Shown piece after piece: positions 7,366 to 15,436 of a stretch of DNA of 48,121 nucleotides. A program made the translations under genes and the position numbers. Below the pieces are notes generated by a model. It saw nothing but the letters and a program-made list of their open reading frames with translations. It made no database searches and had not been told where the DNA came from. Position 1 is the stretch's first letter; the number at the start of each line of letters is the position of its first letter. This DNA comes from Streptosporangium canum (lineage in GTDB: Bacteria > Actinomycetota > Actinomycetes > Streptosporangiales > Streptosporangiaceae), in NCBI RefSeq assembly GCF_900113865.1, contig NZ_FOQY01000050.1, positions 1-48,121 of the forward strand. Reading direction: 5' to 3'.

Positions 7366-8058
7366 ATGACTTCTAACGGCACCAGGAGTGCCCTGTACCT
7401 GCGGCCCGGCAGGCGGGTTCAGGCGTGGATCGTCACGACGACGGTAATCAGTGCGTTTCTGGCCGGATCCCTCCAGGCACCGGCCGGAGCCGCCGCGGAG
7501 AAGTCGGCAACCGGCTCCCCTTACTCGATCTCCAATAATAATGGGACGATGCTGATCGGCCATTTCAGCGGTCCTTCCGGAAATTCGACGTTCCTCACAC
7601 CGGGGGGCTGCAAAAACGCATACGGCAAGCAGTCCAAATGTCTGCGGGGCCCACAGGGACCACAGGGCATCCAGGGGGCCCGGGGACCCCAGGGACCTCC
7701 AGGACTGCCGGGTCCGCAGGGTCCGCGGGGGCCGCAGGGCTCCAGTGCGAGCCTCGCCACGACGTTCCAGGGCAGCCTCACGTTCATCGGAGCCGCCAGG
7801 AGCAACGGGGCGACGCTGATCCGGGACCCGCGCACGGCGCCCCGGTGGGTCGACATCTCATCTCTGGCGAACTATCCGGGCGGCGTGGTCGCCGTCTCCC
7901 TGGCGAGTATGGGCAACGACATCCATGTCACGGTGCGGAGCGCGATCGGCGAGATCGCTCACACACGGTGCGCCGTTCAGCCCACTCCCGGCACACCCGG
8001 CAACCCCGCGTGGCCGGGGAACTGCACCGCCTTCGTCAACCTGACCCCACCGAACTGA
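7366..8058 (+). CDS. Secreted collagen-like protein
   Basis: From ATG at 7366 (GGAACGAA upstream) the 230-residue protein has a signal peptide (basic n-region, hydrophobic core around residues 20-36, APAGAAAEK cleavage region), an N-terminal globular stretch, eleven uninterrupted Gly-X-Y triplets (about 95-127, rich in GPQ) and a C-terminal domain of about 100 residues with two cysteines. An upstream in-frame ATG at 7312 would add 18 residues and is possible. Bacterial collagen-like proteins trimerise and act at the cell surface or spore coat; a role here is not known. It is divergent from the sigma factor operon. Confidence 0.8.
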   Translation: MTSNGTRSALYLRPGRRVQAWIVTTTVISAFLAGSLQAPAGAAAEKSATGSPYSISNNNGTMLIGHFSGPSGNSTFLTPGGCKNAYGKQSKCLRGPQGPQGIQGARGPQGPPGLPGPQGPRGPQGSSASLATTFQGSLTFIGAARSNGATLIRDPRTAPRWVDISSLANYPGGVVAVSLASMGNDIHVTVRSAIGEIAHTRCAVQPTPGTPGNPAWPGNCTAFVNLTPPN

Positions 8059-8132
8059 GCACCGCCGGGACCTGACGTGACGGCAGCGGGCCGGCCACCG
8101 CCGGATACGCCCCGGTGAGACGGGGCCAAGCC

Positions 8133-8188
8133 GGAGACCGAGACCGAGACCGAGACAGGGACGGAGACAGGGGCGGAGACCGAGACGG
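8133..8188. repeat. Degenerate (GAGACC)n repeat in a 337-bp gap
   Basis: About nine GAGACC/GAGACA/GAGACG hexamers occupy the centre of the intergenic stretch 8059-8395. A minus-strand frame through it would encode Val-Ser repeats, but it overlaps the collagen gene and has no recognisable relatives, so it is not called. The rest of the gap shows nothing clear. Confidence 0.6.
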
Positions 8189-8395
8189 CGCAGTCGAGCT
8201 CGGCGGGGGCGACGTGGGCGAGGATCTCGTCCACGAGCCCGTTATGGGATGACGTCCGTACGGACACCCTGCCGACCTTCCGGCGGCGGCTGACGCCGGG
8301 ATCCGGCCGGTGAGATCGCCCGCCGCTCATCCCGGAGCCGAAGTACTCCCGCCGGAGGCTTCTCCTGGCAGGGCGGCCGCTTTCATAATGGCTGG

Positions 8396-8845
8396 ATGTC
8401 CAAGGTGCCCAGGTTGTTCTGGCTGGTGCTGGCCGCGATGACGATGGCGATGGCGGTCAAGGCTCTCAAGTGGTTCTTCGGCGCGGGCTATGACGTGCGT
8501 GAACCGCTTGACTGGGTGTTCGTTGCGACCGCCGCCCTTGCCGTGGCTCTGGCCCTGGGGGTCGGTGTGCGGGGTCTGGTCAGGGCGGGTAGGCGCCAGT
8601 ACTACCCGCCCTTGCCGGGAGAGGCCCCCGACGGGCCACGGCGGCGCACGATCACCTCCTCGGCGATCATGCTCCTGATCCCCGTGATCGGGATTTCATC
8701 GATCATGACGACTCTCGCGGCAACAGATGGGAGTGACCCCTACAGAGCCGGACCGCTCGACTGGAGTGTCATCGTCATCGTGATTCTCTCCATCGTGGCG
8801 ATGCTCGGATTGGGCATGTGGATCTTGACCAAGTTGAGCAAGTAG
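8396..8845 (+). CDS. Four-helix integral membrane protein, 149 aa
   Basis: The protein has hydrophobic segments at about residues 8-25, 42-62, 87-105 and 124-144, separated by short basic loops (RAGRRQYYPPLPGEAPDGPRR). Ile/Val/Leu content is high and there are no catalytic motifs. The ATG at 8396 has no clear ribosome binding site, so the start is tentative. It stands alone between the collagen-like gene and the MerR operon. I do not recognise the family. Confidence 0.65.
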   Translation: MSKVPRLFWLVLAAMTMAMAVKALKWFFGAGYDVREPLDWVFVATAALAVALALGVGVRGLVRAGRRQYYPPLPGEAPDGPRRRTITSSAIMLLIPVIGISSIMTTLAATDGSDPYRAGPLDWSVIVIVILSIVAMLGLGMWILTKLSK

Positions 8846-9028
8846 GACGCGGCCACGGGGCAGGGTTTCGGAGGGGGCGGGCCCCCGAGATCACTCGAGG
8901 TCTCCCGGTCCGTCCTCCGGATGCAGGGGACTGCCGGTCACCCCGCTCCAGAACCGGGCCAGCTCATAGGCATCCGGCAGACCTCGGGATTGGACTCTCC
9001 CCGCGGGGCAGGCCCCATGCTGAAGGGC

Positions 9029-9808
9029 ATGGACGGAGATCTGCTGCCGATCGGGCAGTTCGCCAGGCTCGGCCGCCTCAGCGTCAAACAGCTACGCCGT
9101 TACGACGAGCTGGGGCTGCTGGTACCCGCCTACGTGGACGAGCAGACCGGCTACCGCTACTACCGGCCGGCGCAGGCGCGCGAGGCCCTGTCGATCGGGT
9201 TGCTCCGCTCTCTGGACGTGCCGCTCGCGGTCATCGGTCACGTCCTGTCGGGTGCCACGGGCGTCCTTGCGGGGGTGCGCGACGACCTGGAGGCGGAACT
9301 GGCCAGACGGCGTCGCACCATCAGGGCACTGGAACGGGTGATGGCCGAGGGGCTCCCGTCGGCACAGATCCGTCTCGTCACCGAACCGGCGCGCAGAGTC
9401 GCGATCGTCAGGGAGAGCGCGGCGGGGCCGCGGGATATCGGCCGCGCCACGTCCGCGGCCGTCGCCCGGTTGACGTCCAGCGCGTCCGGTCTCCTCCCCG
9501 TGCAGCTGATCGGGCTGTTCCCGATCGATATGGGCGAGCCGGTTCCGATCGGCGTCGCCCTGGTCACCGGCGAGCCGGTGTCCGGGGCCGAGCTGGAGAT
9601 ACTGCCAGGCGGTGTCTTCGCCTGCGCCACCCACATCGGCCCCTACGACCAGATCTCGCTCACCACCCACGCCCTGCTGAGCTGGTGCGCGGAGCACGGC
9701 CATCCCGCACACGGTCCGATCCGCGAGGTGTACGTGTCGGATCCCGCCAGCACGGCACCCGAGCAGCTCGTCACCCACCTGATGATTCCCCTGGAGGAGC
9801 AGTCATGA
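9029..9808 (+). CDS. MerR family regulator with GyrI-like effector domain
   Basis: The 259 residues begin with a MerR winged helix (LPIGQFARLGRLSVKQLRRY and DELGLLVPAYVDEQTGYRYY), a dimerisation coiled coil (about 75-115) and a C-terminal GyrI-like/SRPBCC-type ligand domain ending in VSDPASTAPEQLVTHLMIPL, as in BmrR-type multidrug sensors. The ATG at 9029 follows GAAGGGC; longer starts lack homology. The stop overlaps the next gene (ATGA), which encodes a free GyrI-like domain. The pair probably senses amphipathic small molecules and controls its own operon; no efflux pump is adjacent. Confidence 0.9.
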   Translation: MDGDLLPIGQFARLGRLSVKQLRRYDELGLLVPAYVDEQTGYRYYRPAQAREALSIGLLRSLDVPLAVIGHVLSGATGVLAGVRDDLEAELARRRRTIRALERVMAEGLPSAQIRLVTEPARRVAIVRESAAGPRDIGRATSAAVARLTSSASGLLPVQLIGLFPIDMGEPVPIGVALVTGEPVSGAELEILPGGVFACATHIGPYDQISLTTHALLSWCAEHGHPAHGPIREVYVSDPASTAPEQLVTHLMIPLEEQS

Positions 9809-10317
9809 CGCCACGACTTTCCGACCACGGCCCTGTCACCTGCCTGAACGTCACCGGGTGCGGTGAGCCCGGCGGCGCCGAACACGTCTCGGCGATCCAG
9901 GCCCTCCATGCGGTCGCCGCCGCGATGAACGTCCAGGTGGGTCCGTTGGAGGGCCGCTGGTGGGTGGAGGATGAGCAGCCGTGGACAGAGGTGCCGCGCG
10001 ACCGGTGGCGCTGGCATCTGCTGCTGTCACTGCCCGGCGCGCCGGAGCCGGGAGCGGCCGACACCGCCAGGGAGACGGCGCGCGCCTCCGGTGCGGCGGT
10101 CGACCGGGTACAGGTGGTCACCTTCACCGAGGGACAGTGCGTGGAACTGCTGCACGAAGGCCCCTACAGCGAGGAGCACGCGTCGCTGAAGGTGATGGAC
10201 GATTTCATGGCCGCCCGCGGCCTTGTCCACAATGGTCTGCATCACGAGGTGTACCTGTCGGACTTTGACCACCCAGCCCCGCGCACCCTTCTCAGGCAAC
10301 CCGTAGCGCCTGCCTGA
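9805..10317 (+). CDS. GyrI-like small-molecule-binding protein
   Basis: This 170-residue protein matches the GyrI/SbmC-like fold seen in stand-alone actinobacterial proteins: WWVEDEQPWTEVPRDRWRWH, then VVTFTEGQCVELLHEGPYSE and a conserved end, GLHHEVYLSDFDHPAPRTLL. Members bind or hydrolyse hydrophobic compounds. It is coupled to the MerR gene by a four-base overlap, and the two share the same ligand fold, suggesting a sensor/sequestering pair. About 55 bp after its stop a duplicated scar block begins. Confidence 0.85.
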   Translation: MTPRLSDHGPVTCLNVTGCGEPGGAEHVSAIQALHAVAAAMNVQVGPLEGRWWVEDEQPWTEVPRDRWRWHLLLSLPGAPEPGAADTARETARASGAAVDRVQVVTFTEGQCVELLHEGPYSEEHASLKVMDDFMAARGLVHNGLHHEVYLSDFDHPAPRTLLRQPVAPA

Positions 10318-10370
10318 GGTACCGGCCGGCGGCGCATCCGCGGGAGCGGGCCGTACCCGGCCCTCCGCGT

Positions 10371-10880
10371 CAGCAGCTCGGGGCGCCATCGCCCAGGACA
10401 GTCCCACCGGGGCCGGCACCCGCCGGCGTTCCTTCTGGAACGGACGGGTGCGGCGATGAACTGCGACCCCCTGCAGGGCCTTCGCTCTGCCTTCCGTCGC
10501 AGCGTCCTACCGGAACCCATGTGTACGGACGTCACCCAGCCGACTGACGGTGTCTTTCCCTGACCTTCCGTATCACCCGCACAACGAAGACCGCGAGTGC
10601 CGACAGGACCAGCAGGAAGAGCAAGCCGATGATGCGTGGGGTGGGGTGGCCGCCCAGCGTGCCTACCAGTCCTGGCAGGTCGAACAGTGCGGAGACTCCG
10701 AAGATCACACCGAATCCGATCAGCCCTATGACTATCGTGAAGGCGGACTGTGTAGCTGTTTCCCGCAGGCGGCCCATCCGGCACCTTCCGTCGTTTCACC
10801 CGATTCTGTCGGGTAAAAGGCAAGGGTGCATGACAGTCGGCAAGCAGGTTCGTGGCCGGAACCGGCAGGGAGGAGCGCCT
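10371..10880. repeat. Duplicated block, copy A (scar flank plus small membrane protein)
   Basis: This stretch is clearly similar, in order and orientation, to 18002-18525. Shared landmarks include CAGCAGCTCGG, GCGCCATCG, CAGGACAGTCCCACC, GATTCTGTC and CAGGTTCGTGG. The left end resembles the anticodon side of the tRNA-Ser(GCT) scar, more degraded than in copy B. The block holds the gene at 10532-10777. Confidence 0.8.
10532..10777 (-). CDS. Small two-helix membrane protein, paralogue of 18174-18419
   Basis: 81 residues: an amphipathic start MGRLRETATQSAFT, a first transmembrane helix (VIGLIGFGVIFGVSALF), a loop with DLPGLVGTLGG, a second helix (RIIGLLFLLVLSALAVFVV) and a basic tail (RKVRERHRQ). 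GGAAGG lies six bases before the ATG. A protein of the same length and layout is encoded at 18174-18419, again next to tRNA-Ser scar sequence. The conserved reading frame in two diverged copies supports a real protein. Function is unknown; position suggests cargo of integrative elements. Confidence 0.8.
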   Translation of the reverse strand: MGRLRETATQSAFTIVIGLIGFGVIFGVSALFDLPGLVGTLGGHPTPRIIGLLFLLVLSALAVFVVRVIRKVRERHRQSAG

Positions 10881-11029
10881 GCTGCGGGTGAGCAGGCCTT
10901 CTTGGCCCCTCGAAACCATGGGTCATGAGGTAGCGCCAATTCGCATCTGATGCGATACGCGGTGGTTCCGAAATGCGGCAGAAACGGGCCATACCCCGCA
11001 GGAATGCGTCTGCGACAGGTGACCGACAG

Positions 11030-11542
11030 TCAGTAGTAGCCCTTTTCGCCGTCGAGCAGCTCCCGGATGGCATCCACGTGACCGGCGTGCCGGGCGGTCT
11101 CCTCGACCATGTGGATCACCATCCACCGCAGGGTCGCGGCAGCGGAACGGAAGTCCGGGTGCCGGCCCACGTCATCCAGCGAATGGGCCGCGATGATCTC
11201 GTTCGACACCGCACATTGCCGGTCGTAGTCCTCAAGGAGCTGGGCGAGCGGGATGCCTTCGACCATCATGTCGGCATCCTCCTGCTCGCCCTCGAATTGG
11301 GGCCCCTCGGCCGGCCGCCCCAGGAAGAGGACCTCGAACCAGCAATGCTCGGTCCAACGCAGATGGGAGACGACACCCGCCATCGTCATAAGGGGTGAGG
11401 CCGGAAGAACGGATCGATGGGCGTCCGCGTCGGACAACCCTTCGCATTTCCAGTGAATGATCGCGCGCTGCATGTCGAGCCAGCCGACGAGCTGGGTCCG
11501 CTCGTCGGCTACGAAGGGAGGGCGATCACGGGGAGGGGTCAT
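11030..11542 (-). CDS. DinB/DUF664 family protein
   Basis: The 170-residue protein shows the four-helix DinB-like pattern with metal-ligand histidines: SHLRWTEHCWFE near residue 60, a central helix (LEDYDRQCAVSNEIIAAH) and the C-terminal motif HMVEETARHAGHVDAIREL. DUF664 proteins are common in actinomycetes and are thought to be thiol-dependent (mycothiol) transferases. ATG at 11542 is chosen because longer frames lose similarity. It stands alone, with a gene-free 348-bp stretch upstream (11543-11890) that holds only short repeats. Confidence 0.88.
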   Translation of the reverse strand: MTPPRDRPPFVADERTQLVGWLDMQRAIIHWKCEGLSDADAHRSVLPASPLMTMAGVVSHLRWTEHCWFEVLFLGRPAEGPQFEGEQEDADMMVEGIPLAQLLEDYDRQCAVSNEIIAAHSLDDVGRHPDFRSAAATLRWMVIHMVEETARHAGHVDAIRELLDGEKGYY

Positions 11543-11646
11543 GAGCACCGACGTTACTTCAGCCGAGGTGACATCACACGGCATTTTCGGCCGGGGTGGG
11601 CCGACCCCCACGAGTTCGAGCAGCCGACTCGGAGTGTGGCCCGTCT

Positions 11647-11696
11647 CCCCTGTTCCGGCCGCCCCCGTCCACCCCTGTTCCGGCCGCCCTCGTCCA
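11647..11696. repeat. 25-bp tandem repeat, two copies
   Basis: CCCCTGTTCCGGCCGCC followed by a CGTCCA-type end occurs twice in tandem (11647-11671, 11672-11696) in the gap upstream of the DinB-like gene. A GC-rich palindromic motif (GCCCCGGGGC and a variant) recurs at about 11797 and 11834. No function is apparent. Confidence 0.55.
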
Positions 11697-11890
11697 CGCG
11701 AGCAGGATTCTCCGACGGAGCAGCGGGAAGCCGGCTCGGCCGTACGTCTGACGTTTGCCGAGCCTGACTTCGGTGTCGGTGCCTTCCGTACACGCCCCGG
11801 GGCGTGCCGTCGTGATCGCCATCGTGCGCCCCCCCGGGGCGTGCCGCCGTGGTTACGGGCTGAACCATGGCGGCGTCCCACGGGCATCGG

Positions 11891-12436
11891 TCAGCCGGCG
11901 TCCGGAACGTAGGTCAGGTTGAGCACGCCGGTCTGGAATGTTTCGGACTTGACCAGCTTCAACGGGTGGGTCGGGGTGTCCTCGAACAGCCGCCGGCCGT
12001 GCCCGACGGCGATCGGGTGGACGAGCAGGTTCAACTCGTCCAGGAGCCCGTTGGCGAGAAGCCACCGCACGGTCGTCGCGGAGCCGGACATCTGGATGTC
12101 GCCGTCGGTCTGCTCCTTGATCTCGCGCAGTCTGGCCGCGACGTCACCGGAGACAACGGTGGTGTTGTTCCAGTCCGCCTTCTCCAGGGTGTTCGACACG
12201 ACGTACTTCTGGGCATTGTTGATGAACTTGGCGAAGTCCTCGTCCATGTCCGCCGTCGGCCAGTACGCCGACCACTCGTCGTACAGCTTGCGGCCCATCA
12301 GGAACGCCGCCGCGTTCTGCACGCCCGCCTCGACTGCGGCGCCCATCTCGTCGTTGAAGTACGGGAAATGCCACTGGTCCGGCGACTCGGTCACGCCGTC
12401 CAGCGAGATGAAGAAGTTGGAGACGATCTTAGCCAT
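11891..12436 (-). CDS. RibD C-terminal/dihydrofolate reductase family protein
   Basis: The 181 residues begin KIVSNFFISLDGVTESPDQW, the family hallmark, followed by FLMGRKLYDEW (NADPH-binding loop region), KYVVSNTL, DIQMSGSATTVRWLL (glycine-rich nucleotide loop) and a C-terminal strand pair. These stand-alone reductases resemble the RibD reductase half, but their substrates are mostly unknown. AAAGGAG sits well upstream of ATG 12436. The AraC-type regulator lies 275 bp upstream on the same strand and may control it. Confidence 0.9.
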   Translation of the reverse strand: MAKIVSNFFISLDGVTESPDQWHFPYFNDEMGAAVEAGVQNAAAFLMGRKLYDEWSAYWPTADMDEDFAKFINNAQKYVVSNTLEKADWNNTTVVSGDVAARLREIKEQTDGDIQMSGSATTVRWLLANGLLDELNLLVHPIAVGHGRRLFEDTPTHPLKLVKSETFQTGVLNLTYVPDAG

Positions 12437-12711
12437 TGCTCTGCTCCTTTATCGTTGAGGTTACGAGGAGTGGCCCACGATCACGGCCCGGGTCGACCGG
12501 TTTCCTCACGACGACCTCCTCGGTCAGTATCGGCAGCGGAGGAGGAGCGCGCCGGTCGGCGTGCTCCGCACGGCATCCGACTCCAGCGCTCCGGCCGGCG
12601 CCCGCCGTACGTACGACGGCCACGTGGCACCGTGTCCTGGGTGCCGATGCCGGCCGCGAGATCCTCCGCCATGACGATGGCTGCGACTGGAGGCTAGATG
12701 GGAACAAGTGT

Positions 12712-13422
12712 TCAGGTCTTGTACAGAAGCGACAGCGGCTCCAGCGGATCCCGATCCCTCAACTGCGTGGCGGTCCGCCCGATATAACGGGTCAGCGACC
12801 GCGCCAGGTGCGGTTGGTCGAAGTATCCGAGCCGGTGGATCACGTCGTGGGCCGGCACGTCCTCCAGGATCAGGGCCGCCGCCTGCCTGGCACGATCGAT
12901 CTGCCGGACGGCGCCGCGAGTAAGTCCGGTTGCCGCCACGAAGCGCCGCTGGATGGTGCGTTCGGACACGTCCGGCGACGCGCCACCGAGCACCGCGGCG
13001 ACGATCGGGTCGCACTCCAGAACCCCCTCGCGCACCATCCGCCGTACGAACACCTCGGCATTGTCGTAACCGGGAAGGCGCCAGGCGGAACCCTTCAGCC
13101 AGAACGACCTGCGCGTCGTATCGGGGATCTCCGCGGAACCGTCGACGAGCCGGCCGATCGGAAGATGGGGCATCGAAGTGCCGAGTGCGAAGCTGATCCC
13201 GAAGAACGTGGCGTCTTCGGGAACGGGGGCCGGACTCGCCCGTGACCCCGGCCCTTGAACAGCGGCGTTGACCTGCCCCCGGTGCTCCCAGAAGACCAGA
13301 TCCCAATGTGCTGTCGCAATCGACGTCATCCGGTCGACGTCATGACTGCTGCTCCGCCACACCCGCTCGATGTACGGCGAATCGGACGGTCGGCTTTCGA
13401 CCTCCAAACCCATCCGAGTCAT
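12712..13422 (-). CDS. AraC family transcriptional regulator
   Basis: About 236 residues. The N-terminal part is a DUF6597-like sensing region (SPYIERVWRS..., TSIATAHWDLVFWEH). The C-terminal part is the AraC double helix-turn-helix: VSERTIQRRFVAATGLTRGA, then AHDVIHRLGYFDQPHLARSL and RYIGRTATQL. GAGGGGG precedes the 13422 ATG very closely and the 13413 ATG at better spacing, so the exact start is open. It is upstream of and collinear with the RibD-C-like reductase gene, its most likely target. Confidence 0.87.
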   Translation of the reverse strand: MTRMGLEVESRPSDSPYIERVWRSSSHDVDRMTSIATAHWDLVFWEHRGQVNAAVQGPGSRASPAPVPEDATFFGISFALGTSMPHLPIGRLVDGSAEIPDTTRRSFWLKGSAWRLPGYDNAEVFVRRMVREGVLECDPIVAAVLGGASPDVSERTIQRRFVAATGLTRGAVRQIDRARQAAALILEDVPAHDVIHRLGYFDQPHLARSLTRYIGRTATQLRDRDPLEPLSLLYKT

Positions 13423-13496
13423 TCCCCCTCGCCCCATCGGCGCTGTTGGCGGCACTGAGCAGGAAGTGTGGCACGAGACCCGGTAAAACGTCGTGT

Positions 13497-13620
13497 CATT
13501 ACCAGGACCTACGGATTGAAGATCCGGTTCGCGTTGTTCCAGAGCGTTCAGTGCGGATCAGAGGGAGTGCGCGGTCCTTCCGGCACCCCTGGGAACGCTC
13601 CTGCACGGCAACTCCGATCC
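13497..13620. repeat. Scar-like repeat, family with 19297-19425 and 42745-42890
   Basis: It contains CCTACGGATTGAAGATC, then GTTCCAGAGCGTTCAGTGCGG and GGTCCTTCC, matching the same order at the two other sites. On the minus strand the first part looks like a degraded anticodon-loop/variable-loop region of a tRNA, possibly Lys. It fills most of the 259-bp gap before the methyltransferase. Confidence 0.5.
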
Positions 13621-13681
13621 CCCTGCCGGTTGACGGAGACGTCCCGGAGGCGGTTGCTGTGCCTGGGGTAGCGTGCCCGCC

Positions 13682-14386
13682 ATGACCGACTTCATCTCTA
13701 TCCCCTTCTACGACCTGTTCCACGAAAACGGGCACATACCGGGGGTCCGGGAGAAGCTTCCCCCGCTTCTGGCAGGGGTACGGCGGAGCATCCTGGAGAT
13801 CGGTGCGGGAAGCGGCCTGATCACCACGTCGCTGGCCGACTGGACACCGGCCGAGATCTTCGCGCTGGAGCCCTCGCCCGGTATGCGCGGGATGTTGCTG
13901 TCCCGGCTGTGCACACGCCCGGAGCTGCTGCGGCGCGTGACCGTGCTTCCCTGTGACGCGCTGAACGTCGATCTGGATGAGCCGGTTGAAGCCATGGTGA
14001 TGATCAATGTGATGTACGCCCTGGAGCCGGACTACCGCAAGCGGCTCTGGCCGGTGCTGGCGGCCCAGCTGGAACCTGGCGGCCTGCTGGTCTTCACCTG
14101 GCGCGACGGCGGCCCCCCGGCGCCGCATCATCTCCAGGAGCTGGAGTCGCGGCAGGTGGGCCGCCATATCTACACGACCCTGTTGGAGGTCCTCGAGTCG
14201 AGCGAGGAGGCGGCCAAGGTCCGCTACCTCTATCGGATCACCGAGGACGACAAGGTGATCAGCGAGGAGGAGATCGCCGGCACCGCCTACCGTCCCGTGT
14301 GGAAGACGATCGAAGGAGAACTGGTCGGGGCGGGTTTCGTCCAGGTCGACGCGCCTGACGGGTTCCTCGCCTGGCGGCTCGCCTGA
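13682..14386 (+). CDS. Class I SAM-dependent methyltransferase
   Basis: 234 residues with a Rossmann methyltransferase core: motif I ILEIGAGSGLIT (about 38-49), the acidic loop end ALEPSPGMRG, motif II/III around VLPCDALNVDLDEP, and MINVMYAL followed by LEPGGLLVFTWRD. The C-terminal third holds a substrate lid. Such proteins transfer a methyl group from S-adenosylmethionine; the acceptor cannot be deduced. The ATG at 13682 is preferred to one three codons upstream because it begins the conserved region. No operon partner is evident. Confidence 0.88.
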   Translation: MTDFISIPFYDLFHENGHIPGVREKLPPLLAGVRRSILEIGAGSGLITTSLADWTPAEIFALEPSPGMRGMLLSRLCTRPELLRRVTVLPCDALNVDLDEPVEAMVMINVMYALEPDYRKRLWPVLAAQLEPGGLLVFTWRDGGPPAPHHLQELESRQVGRHIYTTLLEVLESSEEAAKVRYLYRITEDDKVISEEEIAGTAYRPVWKTIEGELVGAGFVQVDAPDGFLAWRLA

Positions 14387-14487
14387 GGTCAGGCGCAAGG
14401 GGAGCCGCTGCTGCTCCCTCCTGCGGGGGAGGCGCCTCCCCCGCTGTCGGGAGTGATGCCCGGCGTGCGGCCTCTACGGTCGCAGTC

Positions 14488-14940
14488 ATGGTTGATTCTG
14501 ATCGTCAACGCCGCTGGCCGGCGTACGCGGTGGCGGTGCTGTTCCTCGGTTACGCCGCCGGGAAGGCCGCCTTCGCCGTGCAGGCCCGGCTCGGGTTCCC
14601 GGGCGGCCCGCCCGTGACGGCCGCCGAGGCCGGAAGCTACTTCATGGACGCGGCCACCGCACAGTGGCTCGCGACCGCGTCCGGCGTGTTGGGGGCGTGC
14701 GTCGTCATCGCCACGGTCACGGCGCTGGGGCGCAGAGTGCCAAGACCGTTGATGCTGCTGGTACTGGCCGGGATGCTGCTGGCCGTCGGCGGCGGCGCGG
14801 GGATCATGATCGTGGACGGGTTCGTCGGTATCGGCGTGGGCTGGCAGTGGTACCACGGAGTCCTCGGGATCCTCGTGATCGGACTGTTCCTGGAGATGAT
14901 CCGGTCCTACGCGGCGGCGACGCGACGTGTCGCGGGCTGA
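14488..14940 (+). CDS. Membrane protein, first gene of a two-gene pair
   Basis: 150 residues with four hydrophobic helices (about 11-30, 58-78, 86-108 and 118-138), a long loop after the first helix and no polar catalytic motifs. Its end overlaps the next membrane protein gene by 14 bp, so the two are coupled and may form one complex. I do not recognise a characterised family. A GC-rich 100-bp gap separates it from the methyltransferase. Confidence 0.72.
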   Translation: MVDSDRQRRWPAYAVAVLFLGYAAGKAAFAVQARLGFPGGPPVTAAEAGSYFMDAATAQWLATASGVLGACVVIATVTALGRRVPRPLMLLVLAGMLLAVGGGAGIMIVDGFVGIGVGWQWYHGVLGILVIGLFLEMIRSYAAATRRVAG

Positions 14941-15436
14941 TCGGGCGCGGGTGGGCGCGTACGGCGCGGCGGCGTGCGCCGCGGCCTATGGATCGATGAA
15001 GCTCGCCCAGGCGCTGGGGGCCAACGCGCTGGCCGACAAGGACCCGCTCCCTCCGGAGCTGCGCGAACTGCTGCTCGCACGTGATCCCTTGTTCGTGGCG
15101 AGCCACTGGTTGCTGGCCGGCGCCGCGGTGGTCGGTGTCATCGTCGCGCTGGCCACCGTACGGCCCTGGGGGGCGGCCGTCCCACGCCGGCTGCTGCTCA
15201 CGATCGCCTGGACGCTGGGGGTCTTCATGATCGCCCGATCGATCGGGATGGTGGGGTTCGGCTTCGTCGGCGACGCGCTGCTGCTGTCCGGAGTCCGCCC
15301 GCCACCGGCCGAGCACGCCGCGCTGGCCCGCGACCTGGCGCGCTGGGATCTGCTGCTGTGGTCGCCGTTCTTCCTGCTCTGGGGTGCGTGCTGGACGATG
15401 GCGGGATGGCGGCTGGGCAGGCGCGCTCCTTCATGA
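14927..15436 (+). CDS. Membrane protein, second gene of the pair (GTG start)
   Basis: 169 residues starting at GTG 14927 inside the end of the preceding gene. Hydrophobic helices lie at about 10-28, 58-78, 88-110 and 137-158. The N-terminal half (YGSMKLAQALGANALADKD) and the loop with PPELRELLLARDP are conserved-looking. The C-terminus includes WSPFFLLWGACWTMAGWRLG. Its last bases overlap the convergent MFS gene. Function is unknown; the overlap suggests a partner of the upstream protein. Confidence 0.72.
   Translation: MSRADRARVGAYGAAACAAAYGSMKLAQALGANALADKDPLPPELRELLLARDPLFVASHWLLAGAAVVGVIVALATVRPWGAAVPRRLLLTIAWTLGVFMIARSIGMVGFGFVGDALLLSGVRPPPAEHAALARDLARWDLLLWSPFFLLWGACWTMAGWRLGRRAPS

Noticed and set aside
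7977..8330. 117-codon minus-strand frame with Val-Ser repeats
   Set aside because: It overlaps the collagen-like gene, is dominated by the GAGACC repeat and has no ribosome site.
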